From NCBI GenBank assembly GCA_028285545.1, contig JANQPA010000065.1:1-64000 (forward strand): 64,000 bases of DNA, read 5' to 3'. The DNA comes from Saprospiraceae bacterium. Lineage in GTDB: Bacteria; Bacteroidota; Bacteroidia; Chitinophagales; Saprospiraceae. Each line of letters begins with the position of its first letter. Position 1 is the first letter of the stretch. This document shows, one piece after another, positions 17,995 to 26,703 of this stretch. The position numbers and the translations under genes are program-made. The notes beneath the pieces were generated by a model. That model did no database searches. It saw only the letters and a list, made by a program, of their open reading frames with translations, and was not told the origin of the DNA.

Positions 17995-19476
17995 ATGAAA
18001 AATCCATTAGAAGAGCAGTCCTATTTAATGAACCGCAGAGCCTTTTTATCTAAAAGTAGTATTGGAATTGGTACGGCAGCCTTAGGAGGCTTGTTGGGAA
18101 CCTCTATCTTTAGCTGTTCTTCTGATCCCGCTGAGGAAGTGATTTCCAGTACAGTTCAAGGAATGCTTTCCCGACCACATTTTGCTCCCAAAGCAAAAAG
18201 GGTAATTTATTTGTTTCAAAGTGGTGGCCCCTCTCAACTAGAGTTATTTGATTATAAGCCCTTGTTGGATAAAATGAGAGGAGAGGATCTTCCGGAATCC
18301 GTTAGAGATGGGCAGCGTTTAACAGGAATGTCTTCGGGGCAGGAATCTTTTCCTTTGGCAAACTCTCTGTTCAAATTTAAGCAATATGGAAATAGCGGAG
18401 CCTGGCTGAGTGACCTATTGCCTTACACTTCCAAGGTAGTGGATGAACTTTGCATTGTTCGATCCATGCATACCGAAGCTATTAACCATGACCCTGCCAT
18501 TACTTTTTTTCAAACAGGATCACAGCAGGCGGGCCGCCCTTCCATGGGATCTTGGTTGAGCTATGGCTTGGGAAGTGAAAACTCAAATTTACCAGCTTTC
18601 TGCGTATTGCTTTCCAGAGGTACCGGACGTCCATTTGGGCAACCTCTATATTCCAGGTTGTGGGGAAATGGGTTTTTACACTCCTTACATCAGGGGGTTC
18701 AATTCAGATCTGGGAAAGATCCGGTCCTTTTTCTCAATGACCCAAAAGGAATGAGTAAGATGAGCCGTCGGAAAATGTTGGATAGGGTAGCTCTGCTCAA
18801 TCAAAAGCAATATGAAGAAATAGGGGATCCCGAAATTCAAAGTCGTATTTCTCAATACGAGATGGCTTATAAAATGCAGACATCTGTACCTGAATTGATG
18901 GATATTACAAAAGAATCCGATTATATCTATCAAATGTATGGACCAGATGCAGCTACTCCGGGTACTTTTGCCGCTAATTGTTTGCTGGCAAGACGACTGG
19001 CTGAAAAGGGCGTTCGATTCGTACAATTATATCATATGGGCTGGGATCAGCATGATAATCTTCCAGGTCAGATAAAAAACCAGGCAAAAGATGTAGATCA
19101 AGCTTCAGCAGCTCTTATCATGGATTTAAAACAAAGGGGAATGCTGGAAGACACTCTGGTTGTTTGGGGAGGTGAATTTGGACGAACCAATTACTCTCAA
19201 GGGGCTTTAACGGATAAAAATTATGGCCGGGATCACCACCCACGCTGTTTCTCTATTTGGATGGCAGGAGGAGGTATTAAGCCGGGCATTGTATATGGTG
19301 AAACGGATGAATTTGGATATAATATTGTTAAAGATCCTGTCCATGTTCATGATTTTCAAGCTACCCTCCTTCATTTATTGGGAATTGACCATGAAAAATT
19401 AACCTATAAGTATCAAGGACGAAGATTCAGGCTGACGGATGTTTTTGGAGAAGTGGTACCTGGGATACTTGCTTAA
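17995..19476 (+). CDS. DUF1501 protein with Tat signal
   Basis: 493 residues. [20 protein letters not shown] near the N-terminus is a twin-arginine export signal. The body has DUF1501 hallmarks: [60 protein letters not shown] and [18 protein letters not shown]. The DUF1501 fold is related to the alkaline phosphatase/sulfatase superfamily, although no enzymatic activity is firmly established. It starts 2 bp after the PSD1 gene, the normal partnership of the two families. A second Met at 18028 (MNRRAF) would give a more standard Tat N-terminus and is an alternative start. Confidence 0.92.
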   Translation: MKNPLEEQSYLMNRRAFLSKSSIGIGTAALGGLLGTSIFSCSSDPAEEVISSTVQGMLSRPHFAPKAKRVIYLFQSGGPSQLELFDYKPLLDKMRGEDLPESVRDGQRLTGMSSGQESFPLANSLFKFKQYGNSGAWLSDLLPYTSKVVDELCIVRSMHTEAINHDPAITFFQTGSQQAGRPSMGSWLSYGLGSENSNLPAFCVLLSRGTGRPFGQPLYSRLWGNGFLHSLHQGVQFRSGKDPVLFLNDPKGMSKMSRRKMLDRVALLNQKQYEEIGDPEIQSRISQYEMAYKMQTSVPELMDITKESDYIYQMYGPDAATPGTFAANCLLARRLAEKGVRFVQLYHMGWDQHDNLPGQIKNQAKDVDQASAALIMDLKQRGMLEDTLVVWGGEFGRTNYSQGALTDKNYGRDHHPRCFSIWMAGGGIKPGIVYGETDEFGYNIVKDPVHVHDFQATLLHLLGIDHEKLTYKYQGRRFRLTDVFGEVVPGILA

Positions 19477-19486
19477 TAATAATGTT

Positions 19487-20521
19487 TTGAAACGAAGGAC
19501 CTTTATTGAAAATCTTTCCCTGGGAGCCATAGGCTTTATTAGTGCTCCTGCTTTTTCTTTTGACAACATCAAGATTTTAAAAGATCTAATCGTAGGGCAC
19601 AATTCGCATAAATATAAAGTTGATCTAAACTGGGGCGCACTCAACAGCGATTTTTATCCAGTTAATGATTGTCATGAGATGGTCCAGGATTCCAAAGGGC
19701 GAATTCTGTTATTAACCAACCATACCCATAATAACGTCATTGTTTATGATAAGAAAGGAAAGTTAATCGAAGTATGGGGAACAGAATATCCTGGGGCACA
19801 TGGATTGACGCTTTCCAATGAAAACGGGGAAGATTTTCTTTACATAGCAGACAATAGCAGACATGAAGTAATTAAAACTACTATTGATGGGCAAGAGCTT
19901 ATGACCCTAGGCTATCCCAAAGAAAGTGGTAAATATGAAAAGGCAGAACAATACATCCCCACTGAAACGGCCATCGCTCCCAATGGTGATATTTATGTGG
20001 CGGATGGTTATGGTTTGCAATATATCCTGCACTATAATTTTAAAGGAGAACTGCTCAATGTTTTTGGTGGTAGAGGAGATGGAGAAGAACATTTTGATAA
20101 TGCGCATGGTATTTGTATTGACCAAAGATCAGGTACACCTAGCCTTTTAATCACTGCCCGCATGCAAAATAAACTTAAGCGATTTAATTTAGATGGAGAA
20201 TATATTGAATCTCTAGATTTGCCTGGGGCTTATATTTGTAGACCTGTGATTCATAATAAGCATGTGTTTTTAGCTACCATCTGGTCTGGAGATGGAAGCC
20301 AGAATACTGGATTTGTTTCTATACTCGATGAAAAAAACCAGTTGATTTCTGCTCCCGGGGGTACTGAACCGAAGTATGTAAGTGGAAAATTAAAGCCCAT
20401 GCGACAAGCCATAAATTTATTTAAGCACCCTCATGACGTCTGTGTTGACGAAGATGAGAACCTGTATGTGGCACAATGGAATGCGGGCAAAACTTATCCC
20501 ATAAAATTGTATCGCGTATGA
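19487..20521 (+). CDS. NHL-repeat beta-propeller protein with Tat-like signal
   Basis: 344 residues from the TTG at 19487. NHL-type blades are visible: GAHGLTLSNENGEDFLYIADN, TAIAPNGDIYVADGYG, HFDNAHGICIDQRS and HPHDVCVDEDENLYVAQW. Homologues include peptidyl-alpha-hydroxyglycine lyase-like and six-bladed propeller proteins; here a ligand-binding propeller is the safest description. The TTG start gives LKRRTFIENLSLGAIGF, a Tat-like signal, 10 bp after the DUF1501 stop. The ATG at 19439 in the same frame would overlap DUF1501 by 38 bp and bury the RR motif; it remains an alternative. The stop overlaps the next start (ATGA). Confidence 0.8.
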   Translation: MKRRTFIENLSLGAIGFISAPAFSFDNIKILKDLIVGHNSHKYKVDLNWGALNSDFYPVNDCHEMVQDSKGRILLLTNHTHNNVIVYDKKGKLIEVWGTEYPGAHGLTLSNENGEDFLYIADNSRHEVIKTTIDGQELMTLGYPKESGKYEKAEQYIPTETAIAPNGDIYVADGYGLQYILHYNFKGELLNVFGGRGDGEEHFDNAHGICIDQRSGTPSLLITARMQNKLKRFNLDGEYIESLDLPGAYICRPVIHNKHVFLATIWSGDGSQNTGFVSILDEKNQLISAPGGTEPKYVSGKLKPMRQAINLFKHPHDVCVDEDENLYVAQWNAGKTYPIKLYRV

Positions 20522-21339
20522 TAAGAGGACTGGTGTTCGTTTTTGTTATCTGGGCAACCTCTTGCAGTACTTCGGGCCATTCATCTAGTATGAGTGAAAA
20601 TATCTCCTTTGCTCAGGCGGAAGCTTTTCAATTATCTACACCTCAATTAATGATTGACTCCATTTTATTTGTGGAAAACGCAGAGGTGTATCTGGATTTA
20701 GATGTAGAAGGAGTAGAATTATTCTATACCCTTGATGGGGCTGCGGTCAGTAAGAAAAGTAAAAAATATATAGGTCCTCTTGAAATTGATGCCAGCACTG
20801 AGTTGAAAGTTAAGGCTTTTCACCCTGAATATTTGCCTAGTAAAGAAGTCTTGCAAAAGGTATTTAAAGTCAAAGCCCTGAAAAAAGGAATGAAGATTCA
20901 TTTGCAAACGCAAGCCAACAAAAATTATCCTGGGGAAGGCGAAAAATCCCTTCAGGATCTAAAAAAAGGAACGCTTAATTTCAGAGAGGGAAAGGCCTGG
21001 TCAGGATTTCAAGCAGAAGAGGTTTTAATTGATATTGATTTAGAAAAAGGATTGGATGTAGAAAGGCTGTACCTTAGTGTTTTGGAAGATCATGGTTCCT
21101 GGATTTTTTCGCCACATCGATTGGAGTTGTATGAAGACAAAAAGCTGCTGGCTTTTTCAGAATATAAAAAGCCGGAGCAGGCGCAGCCATCGGAAATCAA
21201 ATTTCTTTATCTTGATGTGCCTCCAAAAAAGGGCAGTCACCTTCGTTTAAAGATTATTCCTTTTAGCGAAATTCCATCTTGGCATCCTGGGGTGGGAACA
21301 AAGCCCTGGTTTTTTATGGATGAATTATTTTTTGAATAA
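20518..21339 (+). CDS. Lipoprotein with CHB_HEX_C and discoidin-like module
   Basis: 273 residues from ATG 20518, which overlaps the preceding stop by 4 bp (ATGA). Lipobox VIWATSC (Cys12-13 region). Residues ~40-120 match the chitobiase/beta-hexosaminidase C-terminal (CHB_HEX_C) module: VELFYTLDGAAV, LEIDASTELKVKAFH. Residues ~135-273 form a discoidin-like beta-sandwich (GTLNFREGKAWSGFQ, LSVLEDHGSWIFSPH, SWHPGVGTKPWFFMDE). The whole mature protein is homologous by eye to the C-terminal third of the next gene product, which points to module duplication. A carbohydrate- or surface-binding accessory role is inferred. Confidence 0.78.
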   Translation: MIRGLVFVFVIWATSCSTSGHSSSMSENISFAQAEAFQLSTPQLMIDSILFVENAEVYLDLDVEGVELFYTLDGAAVSKKSKKYIGPLEIDASTELKVKAFHPEYLPSKEVLQKVFKVKALKKGMKIHLQTQANKNYPGEGEKSLQDLKKGTLNFREGKAWSGFQAEEVLIDIDLEKGLDVERLYLSVLEDHGSWIFSPHRLELYEDKKLLAFSEYKKPEQAQPSEIKFLYLDVPPKKGSHLRLKIIPFSEIPSWHPGVGTKPWFFMDELFFE

Positions 21340-21354
21340 AAAGTAAAGGATTTT

Positions 21355-21397
21355 TTTGATGGATGCTTCCCCGCGCCGCGGGGAAGCATCCATCAAA
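21355..21397 (+). terminator. Perfect 20-bp stem-loop inside the PSD1 operon
   Basis: Arms 21355-21374 and 21378-21397 are perfectly complementary around a 3-nt loop (GCC at 21375-21377), with a G+C-rich top (CCCCGC/GCGGGG). It lies 16 bp after the stop at 21339 and 10 bp before the start at 21407, with no T tract. It may terminate or attenuate transcription into the last operon gene, or protect the upstream mRNA end. Confidence 0.7.
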
Positions 21398-21406
21398 TCT
21401 TAAATT

Positions 21407-23452
21407 ATGTTTATTATAGGGAAATTACATCCACTTTTAGTCCATCTACCCATTGGCTTTATGCTGGCCTCTTTCCTGTTGGAAATCTATGATCGGCGTT
21501 CTGGTAAAGTGGAATTGAAGCCGGCCATTGCTTTTATGCTTTTGTTTACAGCATTGAGTGCTGTGGCTAGTTCAATTAGTGGTTGGTGGATACCTAAAGA
21601 AGGTGCCTATGATGAATCATTGGTAAACACTCATTTTTGGTGGGCTATAAGTTTGACGGGAGGGAGTATTGCCCTCTGGATTTTGAATAAATTACAAACA
21701 AGAAGCTTTCCTCAAAAAATCTACTTCCCTTTTTTTATCGTCAATATTGTCGCCTTGGGAATTACAGGACATTATGGTGGGAGCCTGACTCATGGGAGTA
21801 ATTATCTTTTTGAAAAAGAAACAAGCAAGCTAGTTCAAGTGGAAGATGTGGATCAACTAATGGTTTATGAAGATATTATTCAGCCTATCTTTAAAAAGAA
21901 ATGTTTTAGTTGCCACAATGGAAATAAACAGAAGGGAAAGTTGGATATGTCCTACTTAGATGGTTTAAAAAAAGGTGGGGAGACTGGGCCTTTATTTCTT
22001 GCCGGGAGAACTGATGAAAGTTTAATACTAAAAAGAATAAATCTTCCCAAATCGGATGAAGAACATATGCCTCCCGATGGAAAATCTCAATTAAGCTTCG
22101 ATGAAATTAATCTTATTCATTGGTGGATAAAAGAAGGTGCTAATTTTGAGGCAAAAGCTGGAAATTTAAACAAAGATGATCTAGTCATCAACGCTCTTGA
22201 TAAATATCGACTTAATGAACAGGGAATTTCATGGCAAAAAATAAAGCCTAAATCAGAATCCGATTTACAGGGACTTCGAAGGAATGGTATTTTAGTTCAG
22301 CGATTATCGGAAGAAAATCCTCTGTTAAGCATAAGTTTGACTTATGATACCTTGATTTCTAAGCAAAAATTAAAGCGTTTATCAAGGTTCAAAAAGCATA
22401 TTAATCAGCTGAACCTTTCTTTTAGCTCTGTAAGCAATGAGATGTTAGAGACGATCAAATCTTTCGAAAATCTACAAAAATTAGATTTGCAAGGAACGGC
22501 TATTAGTCAAGCCGGTATTCAGGAGATAAGGACCTTAAAAAATATCGAAATTCTGAATTTGTATGGTACCCAGGTTGATGATAACTGCTTGGATATTTTA
22601 ACCAAAATGAAAACCTTAAAAAAGGTGTTTTTGTGGGGTACAAAAGTAAGTGATGCAGGAGTACAAAAATTTATTGCTTCCAGGCCTGAGGTAGAAGTAA
22701 ATTATAAAATTTCTGAAGATCTATTCGAACCAATCACCTTAAAACCTCCACTCATTACAGCAGCCAAGGATTTATTTAAAGACACTCTTTCTGTCCAGTT
22801 TGAATATAGTTTTAAAAATGTAAACCTTTATTACACTTTAGATGGTTCCGATCCAGATACCACATCTCTGATATATGATCAATCCATTTTATTAGATACA
22901 ACTGTTTTAATAAGAGTCTTTGCCCACAAGCCGGGCTGGTATGCCAGCGAAGTGGCAGAGCGTTTGTTTATCCAAACTCGCTTCGAGGTTGCTAATGTCA
23001 GTTTGTCAAAAGCACCAGATGATAAATATAAGAGTAAAGGGGCCAACAGTTTAAAGGATCATATCAGAGGCACTTTTTTATATTCTGACGGAACCTGGTT
23101 AGGATATCAAAAGTCACATTTAACTGTTACCATGGATTTAGGAAGTGAAGAGGACATTTCTTCCTTAGTGGTGGGAGCTTTGGAAGACCCTAATAATTTT
23201 ATTTTTTATCCTAAATCTATTTCTGTTTCTACTTCATTGGATGGAAAAGATTTTCAAAAGGCAGTCAGCAAAAAATACCAGACCAATAATGAAGTAAGTG
23301 CTCCGGAAACCAACAATTTTATTCTCCTTTTTGAAAAAACTGAAGCTCGTTATGTTCAAGTCTTTATTGAAAGTCAATTGGTGAATCCGGAATGGCATCC
23401 GTTTCCTGGTAGGGCTTGCTGGTTGTTTATTGATGAAGTTTATGTGAATTAA
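21407..23452 (+). CDS. DUF2231-cytochrome-LRR-CHB_HEX_C multidomain membrane protein
   Basis: 681 residues. The N-terminus has four hydrophobic segments (~1-130) like DUF2231, starting IGKLHPLLVHLPIGFMLASF. A PSCyt1-like cytochrome domain follows: CFSCH (Cys166, Cys169, His170), KQKGKLDMSYLDGLKKGG, EEHMPPDGKSQLS. Residues ~300-430 are leucine-rich repeats (NLQKLDLQGTAIS, NIEILNLYGTQVD, LKKVFLWGTKVSD). CHB_HEX_C (~460-520, LYYTLDGSDPD) and a discoidin-like module (~525-681) complete it. The combination suggests a membrane anchor carrying haem and ligand-binding modules for the cluster. It ends the plus-strand operon; a hairpin follows at 23508. Confidence 0.85.
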   Translation: MFIIGKLHPLLVHLPIGFMLASFLLEIYDRRSGKVELKPAIAFMLLFTALSAVASSISGWWIPKEGAYDESLVNTHFWWAISLTGGSIALWILNKLQTRSFPQKIYFPFFIVNIVALGITGHYGGSLTHGSNYLFEKETSKLVQVEDVDQLMVYEDIIQPIFKKKCFSCHNGNKQKGKLDMSYLDGLKKGGETGPLFLAGRTDESLILKRINLPKSDEEHMPPDGKSQLSFDEINLIHWWIKEGANFEAKAGNLNKDDLVINALDKYRLNEQGISWQKIKPKSESDLQGLRRNGILVQRLSEENPLLSISLTYDTLISKQKLKRLSRFKKHINQLNLSFSSVSNEMLETIKSFENLQKLDLQGTAISQAGIQEIRTLKNIEILNLYGTQVDDNCLDILTKMKTLKKVFLWGTKVSDAGVQKFIASRPEVEVNYKISEDLFEPITLKPPLITAAKDLFKDTLSVQFEYSFKNVNLYYTLDGSDPDTTSLIYDQSILLDTTVLIRVFAHKPGWYASEVAERLFIQTRFEVANVSLSKAPDDKYKSKGANSLKDHIRGTFLYSDGTWLGYQKSHLTVTMDLGSEEDISSLVVGALEDPNNFIFYPKSISVSTSLDGKDFQKAVSKKYQTNNEVSAPETNNFILLFEKTEARYVQVFIESQLVNPEWHPFPGRACWLFIDEVYVN

Positions 23453-23468
23453 ATGGTTTAATCTTTAA

Positions 23469-23498
23469 AGAAGTAAATAGAAGTAAATAGAAGTATAT
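23469..23498. repeat. Three tandem copies of a 10-bp unit
   Basis: AGAAGTAAAT, AGAAGTAAAT, AGAAGTATAT in a row, 17 bp after the stop at 23452. The unit resembles the arm of the neighbouring palindrome (GTAGAAGTATG), so slippage or decay of the same element is possible. Confidence 0.75.
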
Positions 23499-23507
23499 GG
23501 AAATAAT

Positions 23508-23549
23508 GTAGAAGTATGTTGTTTTTTAGAGGAGACAATATACTTCTAC
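23508..23549. terminator. Palindrome between convergent genes, shared with 42526
   Basis: Arms 23508-23522 and 23535-23549 (15 bp, one G-T wobble) around a 12-nt loop. It lies between the end of the PSD1 operon (23452) and the minus-strand hydrolase (stop 23612), in a bidirectional terminator position. The right arm ACAATATACTTCTAC is almost the same as the right arm of the palindrome at 42553-42569. Confidence 0.6.
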
Positions 23550-23611
23550 TATGCTTCATCCCGCAGAAGCGGGATTTATATCAACTTTACTTCACTTGAT
23601 TTTTATAGGAC

Positions 23612-24769
23612 TTAATTTGATCCTCTTGCCGAATAAAGGTTTGGATTTTTACTTTCTTCAAGAGCTGCTTTATTTTTTGATTGTTTTGTTAGATGGACTT
23701 CAAGAAACTGTAGCAGGTGCCTGGCCATGTGGTGATAGCTGTCAACAATAAGAGCCTGATCTGTTTCATTCATATCTGGATTGGGAGGGAATAAATCGAC
23801 GTTCAGATTCATGAATTTGATGTGTCTAAGCTTGAGGAATTTCAGATGATACTTTTCAGCTTTCATTTTGTTGTAGTGGGTGAAATTATCATCTGGAAGA
23901 TCCTCCCAATGCTTAGGAAGAGGCAATTTTGATTCATAAAAAACATAAGGCACGGTAGCTTTGTCGATGTTGTAGAATTCAGAGCCTGAAATAGCCTCAA
24001 ACATTCTGGGGGTACGAAGAGCACCGTCGATGTCTACTACCGCCTTAATCCGCTTATCTTTCATTTGTGCTAATGCGGCAGCTGCTCCACCCCAGCTGAA
24101 ACCAATAGCCGCAATTCGTTTTTTATCAATCTGATCAGAATGATTTTTCAGCATATAATTCAATAAAAAAAGTATGTCTTTCATTTGTGCTTCCGCTCCA
24201 GCGGCAGACATTTCCATTTTGCGGGATTTAGGACCTACACAAGGACTGGATACAACTATAAATCCATGGCTGGCTAGATATTCTGCTAGTTTGATGTTTT
24301 CGTGAGGCCTGGAATTAAAACTAGGAGCATATAGCAGGAGGGGGTGCTTTTTTCCGTCAGGCTCAGCTTGTAAATAAGTTCCGGTTTCGGTATTTAAAAA
24401 CTGAGCTAACCTCTCTTCAGAAGAACCCCAATTGATAAATCTCTTTTTGAAATACTCTATGTTGGCATTTTGGAGTGTCTTATCTGGAAACTGAATCATG
24501 AGGCCATTATCATAATGGGCGAAATAACCCTGATTTTTTATCTTTTTTTCGCCTTTAGCAGAAGGATACCAAATGCTAATTTGAATTGGGCGATTTCCAG
24601 AAGTATTATTTTCAAGGCTCACTTCTCTGCTATCATCAGACAAATACTTGATCGTAAAGCCTACTGGGAAATTTCCTTTCTTAAGATTGACTGCCATATG
24701 ATCCTGTGCCAGGCAGTCATTAATCACTAAAGTCAATAAAAAAGGAAGCATTAATTTTAAAGAATGCAT
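23612..24769 (-). CDS. Alpha/beta hydrolase, PAF-acetylhydrolase-like, exported
   Basis: 385 residues with a signal peptide ending CLAQ (about 1-21). Alpha/beta hydrolase fold: HPLLLYAPSFNSRPHENIKLAE, SHGFIVVSSPCVG, and nucleophile elbow IGFSWGGAAA with Ser225; Asp is likely in AVVDIDGAL and His in DSYHHMARH. The long secreted form with an early NRPIQISIWYPS strand resembles platelet-activating-factor acetylhydrolase and related esterases. An esterase or lipase-like role in the periplasm is inferred. It is convergent with the PSD1 operon and divergent from the LytTR gene. Confidence 0.82.
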   Translation of the reverse strand: MHSLKLMLPFLLTLVINDCLAQDHMAVNLKKGNFPVGFTIKYLSDDSREVSLENNTSGNRPIQISIWYPSAKGEKKIKNQGYFAHYDNGLMIQFPDKTLQNANIEYFKKRFINWGSSEERLAQFLNTETGTYLQAEPDGKKHPLLLYAPSFNSRPHENIKLAEYLASHGFIVVSSPCVGPKSRKMEMSAAGAEAQMKDILFLLNYMLKNHSDQIDKKRIAAIGFSWGGAAAALAQMKDKRIKAVVDIDGALRTPRMFEAISGSEFYNIDKATVPYVFYESKLPLPKHWEDLPDDNFTHYNKMKAEKYHLKFLKLRHIKFMNLNVDLFPPNPDMNETDQALIVDSYHHMARHLLQFLEVHLTKQSKNKAALEESKNPNLYSARGSN

Positions 24770-24954
24770 ACTCGTATTGATTTAATTATTGTTATAGTTC
24801 CGGTCAATATTAGTATTGCAGACCTTGAAATTATTATGCTCAAATCAATTTGTGATGAAATGTAGCCTTTTGACTATGAGAGGTAAGATATAATCAATGA
24901 CTTAAGAGGCTTATTTTCAAAAACTTTCTTTTTTTAGTGTAAAATTTAAAAGTG

Positions 24955-25758
24955 ATGATTGAAGCTATTAATAAACCTTTCCTTCCGCTTTCATCCGAGC
25001 CATTAGATAGAAGACAGAAAATAATTTACCTATTTATTATCTTAAATGTTATCGGTATTATTCATTTTGGGGGGCTATCTATGAGACAGCTCTACCCCGG
25101 AGTCGTCCAAAGTATTGATATTACCGTACTGGGTAAACTACTCATTACCTATAACATTTGGGCTATAAGCGCTATTCCTATCATATATATTTTTGGAAAA
25201 AAACGCTTGCACGCCTACCAACAATTAGGTTGTTTTCTCTTTTTAGCTTCAGTAAACAGTTTAGCCTGGGCCATTCTTCAACATCAGGGACTAGAGGAAA
25301 TTTTAAAGGGCACATTTGTGAATTTCACAGGCTTGGTACACGTAAATGCTTTGTTTTATTTAGCATTATTAAGCTTTTTTTATGAAAAACCAGAAAGAAC
25401 CGAAAACGAATTGGTTAAAGAAGAATTATTGATCAAAACCAAACAAGGATACCATCGGTTGATCAAAGAAGAAATTGAATCCATTAAGGCAGAGCAGAAC
25501 TACATTTTTATCCACACCAAACAATACCAAAAAGGATTACTGCTCAGAATGAAAATTAGTGACATCGAAAAATTACTGCTACAGGATGCCACCTTTTTTA
25601 GAATACATCGATCTTACATTATTAATTTAAAAAACATAATAGCGATTGAAGCTTCTCCTAATGGAGTTGATCATTTTTGTATCACCAAAAATAAAGACCA
25701 ACTCCCCATTAGCCGGAGCAAGAAAAGGGAGCTGATTTATCGTTGGAAAGAGATTTGA
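24955..25758 (+). CDS. Membrane LytTR-domain regulator
   Basis: 267 residues from ATG 24955 (a GTG lies one codon upstream). The N-terminal ~135 residues contain about four transmembrane segments (IIYLFIILNVIGIIHFGG, TYNIWAISAIPIIYIFG, LGCFLFLASVNSLAWAI, HVNALFYLALLSFF). The C-terminal ~110 residues are a LytTR DNA-binding domain: IESIKAEQNYIFIHTK, FFRIHRSYIINLKNI, LPISRSKKREL. There is no receiver domain, so it is a one-component, membrane-attached regulator. The neighbouring hydrolase genes on either side (23612 and 25766) are possible targets. Confidence 0.88.
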   Translation: MIEAINKPFLPLSSEPLDRRQKIIYLFIILNVIGIIHFGGLSMRQLYPGVVQSIDITVLGKLLITYNIWAISAIPIIYIFGKKRLHAYQQLGCFLFLASVNSLAWAILQHQGLEEILKGTFVNFTGLVHVNALFYLALLSFFYEKPERTENELVKEELLIKTKQGYHRLIKEEIESIKAEQNYIFIHTKQYQKGLLLRMKISDIEKLLLQDATFFRIHRSYIINLKNIIAIEASPNGVDHFCITKNKDQLPISRSKKRELIYRWKEI

Positions 25759-25765
25759 TTTTTTT

Positions 25766-26548
25766 CTATTTCAGTTTATGATACAACCAAACTGCTATTC
25801 GCTCAGCCATATCCGGATGATGCTCTAAAATTCTACTAGCATGATAGGTTCCTGCAACAGAAAGAATCTCAACCGTTTGTGTCCTCTCATGCATTAATTG
25901 AGTGACTTCCTTTAAATGACGCTCATTATTGGAGGAAACAAAAAGCCAGGCTGCACCGCTTTCATCCATGCTCGCAATAGATTCATCACTTAGAGATCCA
26001 GGGGAAAGTTCTACATAGGCTTTAGCAAAGCCGCTGAGTCGCCCAGCTTCTGCCATTTCTTCTCCGCTATAGCTGCCGCCTACCAGGCCAATTGCAGTAG
26101 AATCAAGAGCACTATGATTTTTTAGATAGGACATGACTGCAATAACATCTTGTTCTGAATCCCAAATCATTGGACTTCTAGGTACTTCTCCCGGAATGAA
26201 TTCGTCCAGATTGGTGCTTTCACCATGTCCTCGTAAGTCTAATCGTAAAGACGCAATATTTCGATCTGCCAAATGGGCCGCCAATTCCGCATAAGCATGC
26301 CGGTTGCCTGCTGCTCTGTTCAGCATTAAAACAACTGGGAGAGGGGTTTCAGAAATTGGTAAATTTAAGTCGCCCACTAACTCCCAGCCATCATTATTAA
26401 TTATGACTCTAGTTTCATTGTAGGAGTCATTCGCATGTGTTTCGTTAGGAGTACTATTTGACCTGGTGTCTTCGTTTTTTGCTGAATTATTACACCCAAT
26501 AGCCAGAGTTGTGATAAGAATAAAGCAGATAAACTTTTTTTTCTCCAT
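25766..26548 (-). CDS. Alpha/beta hydrolase lipoprotein
   Basis: 260 residues with a lipobox (LAIGC, Cys19). Fold landmarks: LPVVLMLNRAAGNRHAY near strand beta-3, SLRLDLRGHGES, and nucleophile elbow LVGGSYSGEEMA with Ser159; the motif reads G-G-S-Y-S-G rather than strict GxSxG. His is probably in VAGTYHASRIL. A likely serine esterase or dienelactone-hydrolase-like protein anchored outside the cytoplasmic membrane. It converges on the LytTR gene with only 7 bp between stops. Confidence 0.8.
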   Translation of the reverse strand: MEKKKFICFILITTLAIGCNNSAKNEDTRSNSTPNETHANDSYNETRVIINNDGWELVGDLNLPISETPLPVVLMLNRAAGNRHAYAELAAHLADRNIASLRLDLRGHGESTNLDEFIPGEVPRSPMIWDSEQDVIAVMSYLKNHSALDSTAIGLVGGSYSGEEMAEAGRLSGFAKAYVELSPGSLSDESIASMDESGAAWLFVSSNNERHLKEVTQLMHERTQTVEILSVAGTYHASRILEHHPDMAERIAVWLYHKLK

Positions 26549-26703
26549 TTTAATTCCGGGTTTAAAGAGTTTCTAATTGATTTCATGAAAAACTACTTTA
26601 AAGTTTAGTTAATCAGAATGAACGGAGAAAGGGGAAAATGGACAATAAGAAGTAAAATTTGGTAAAAGGCAGAAATAAACCCCGACAAGGATATCTTTAC
26701 CTA

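Noticed and set aside
15656-23452. Recent transfer of the cluster from Planctomycetes
   Set aside because: PSD1/DUF1501 proteins are also common in Bacteroidota, and base composition and codon style look like the surroundings.
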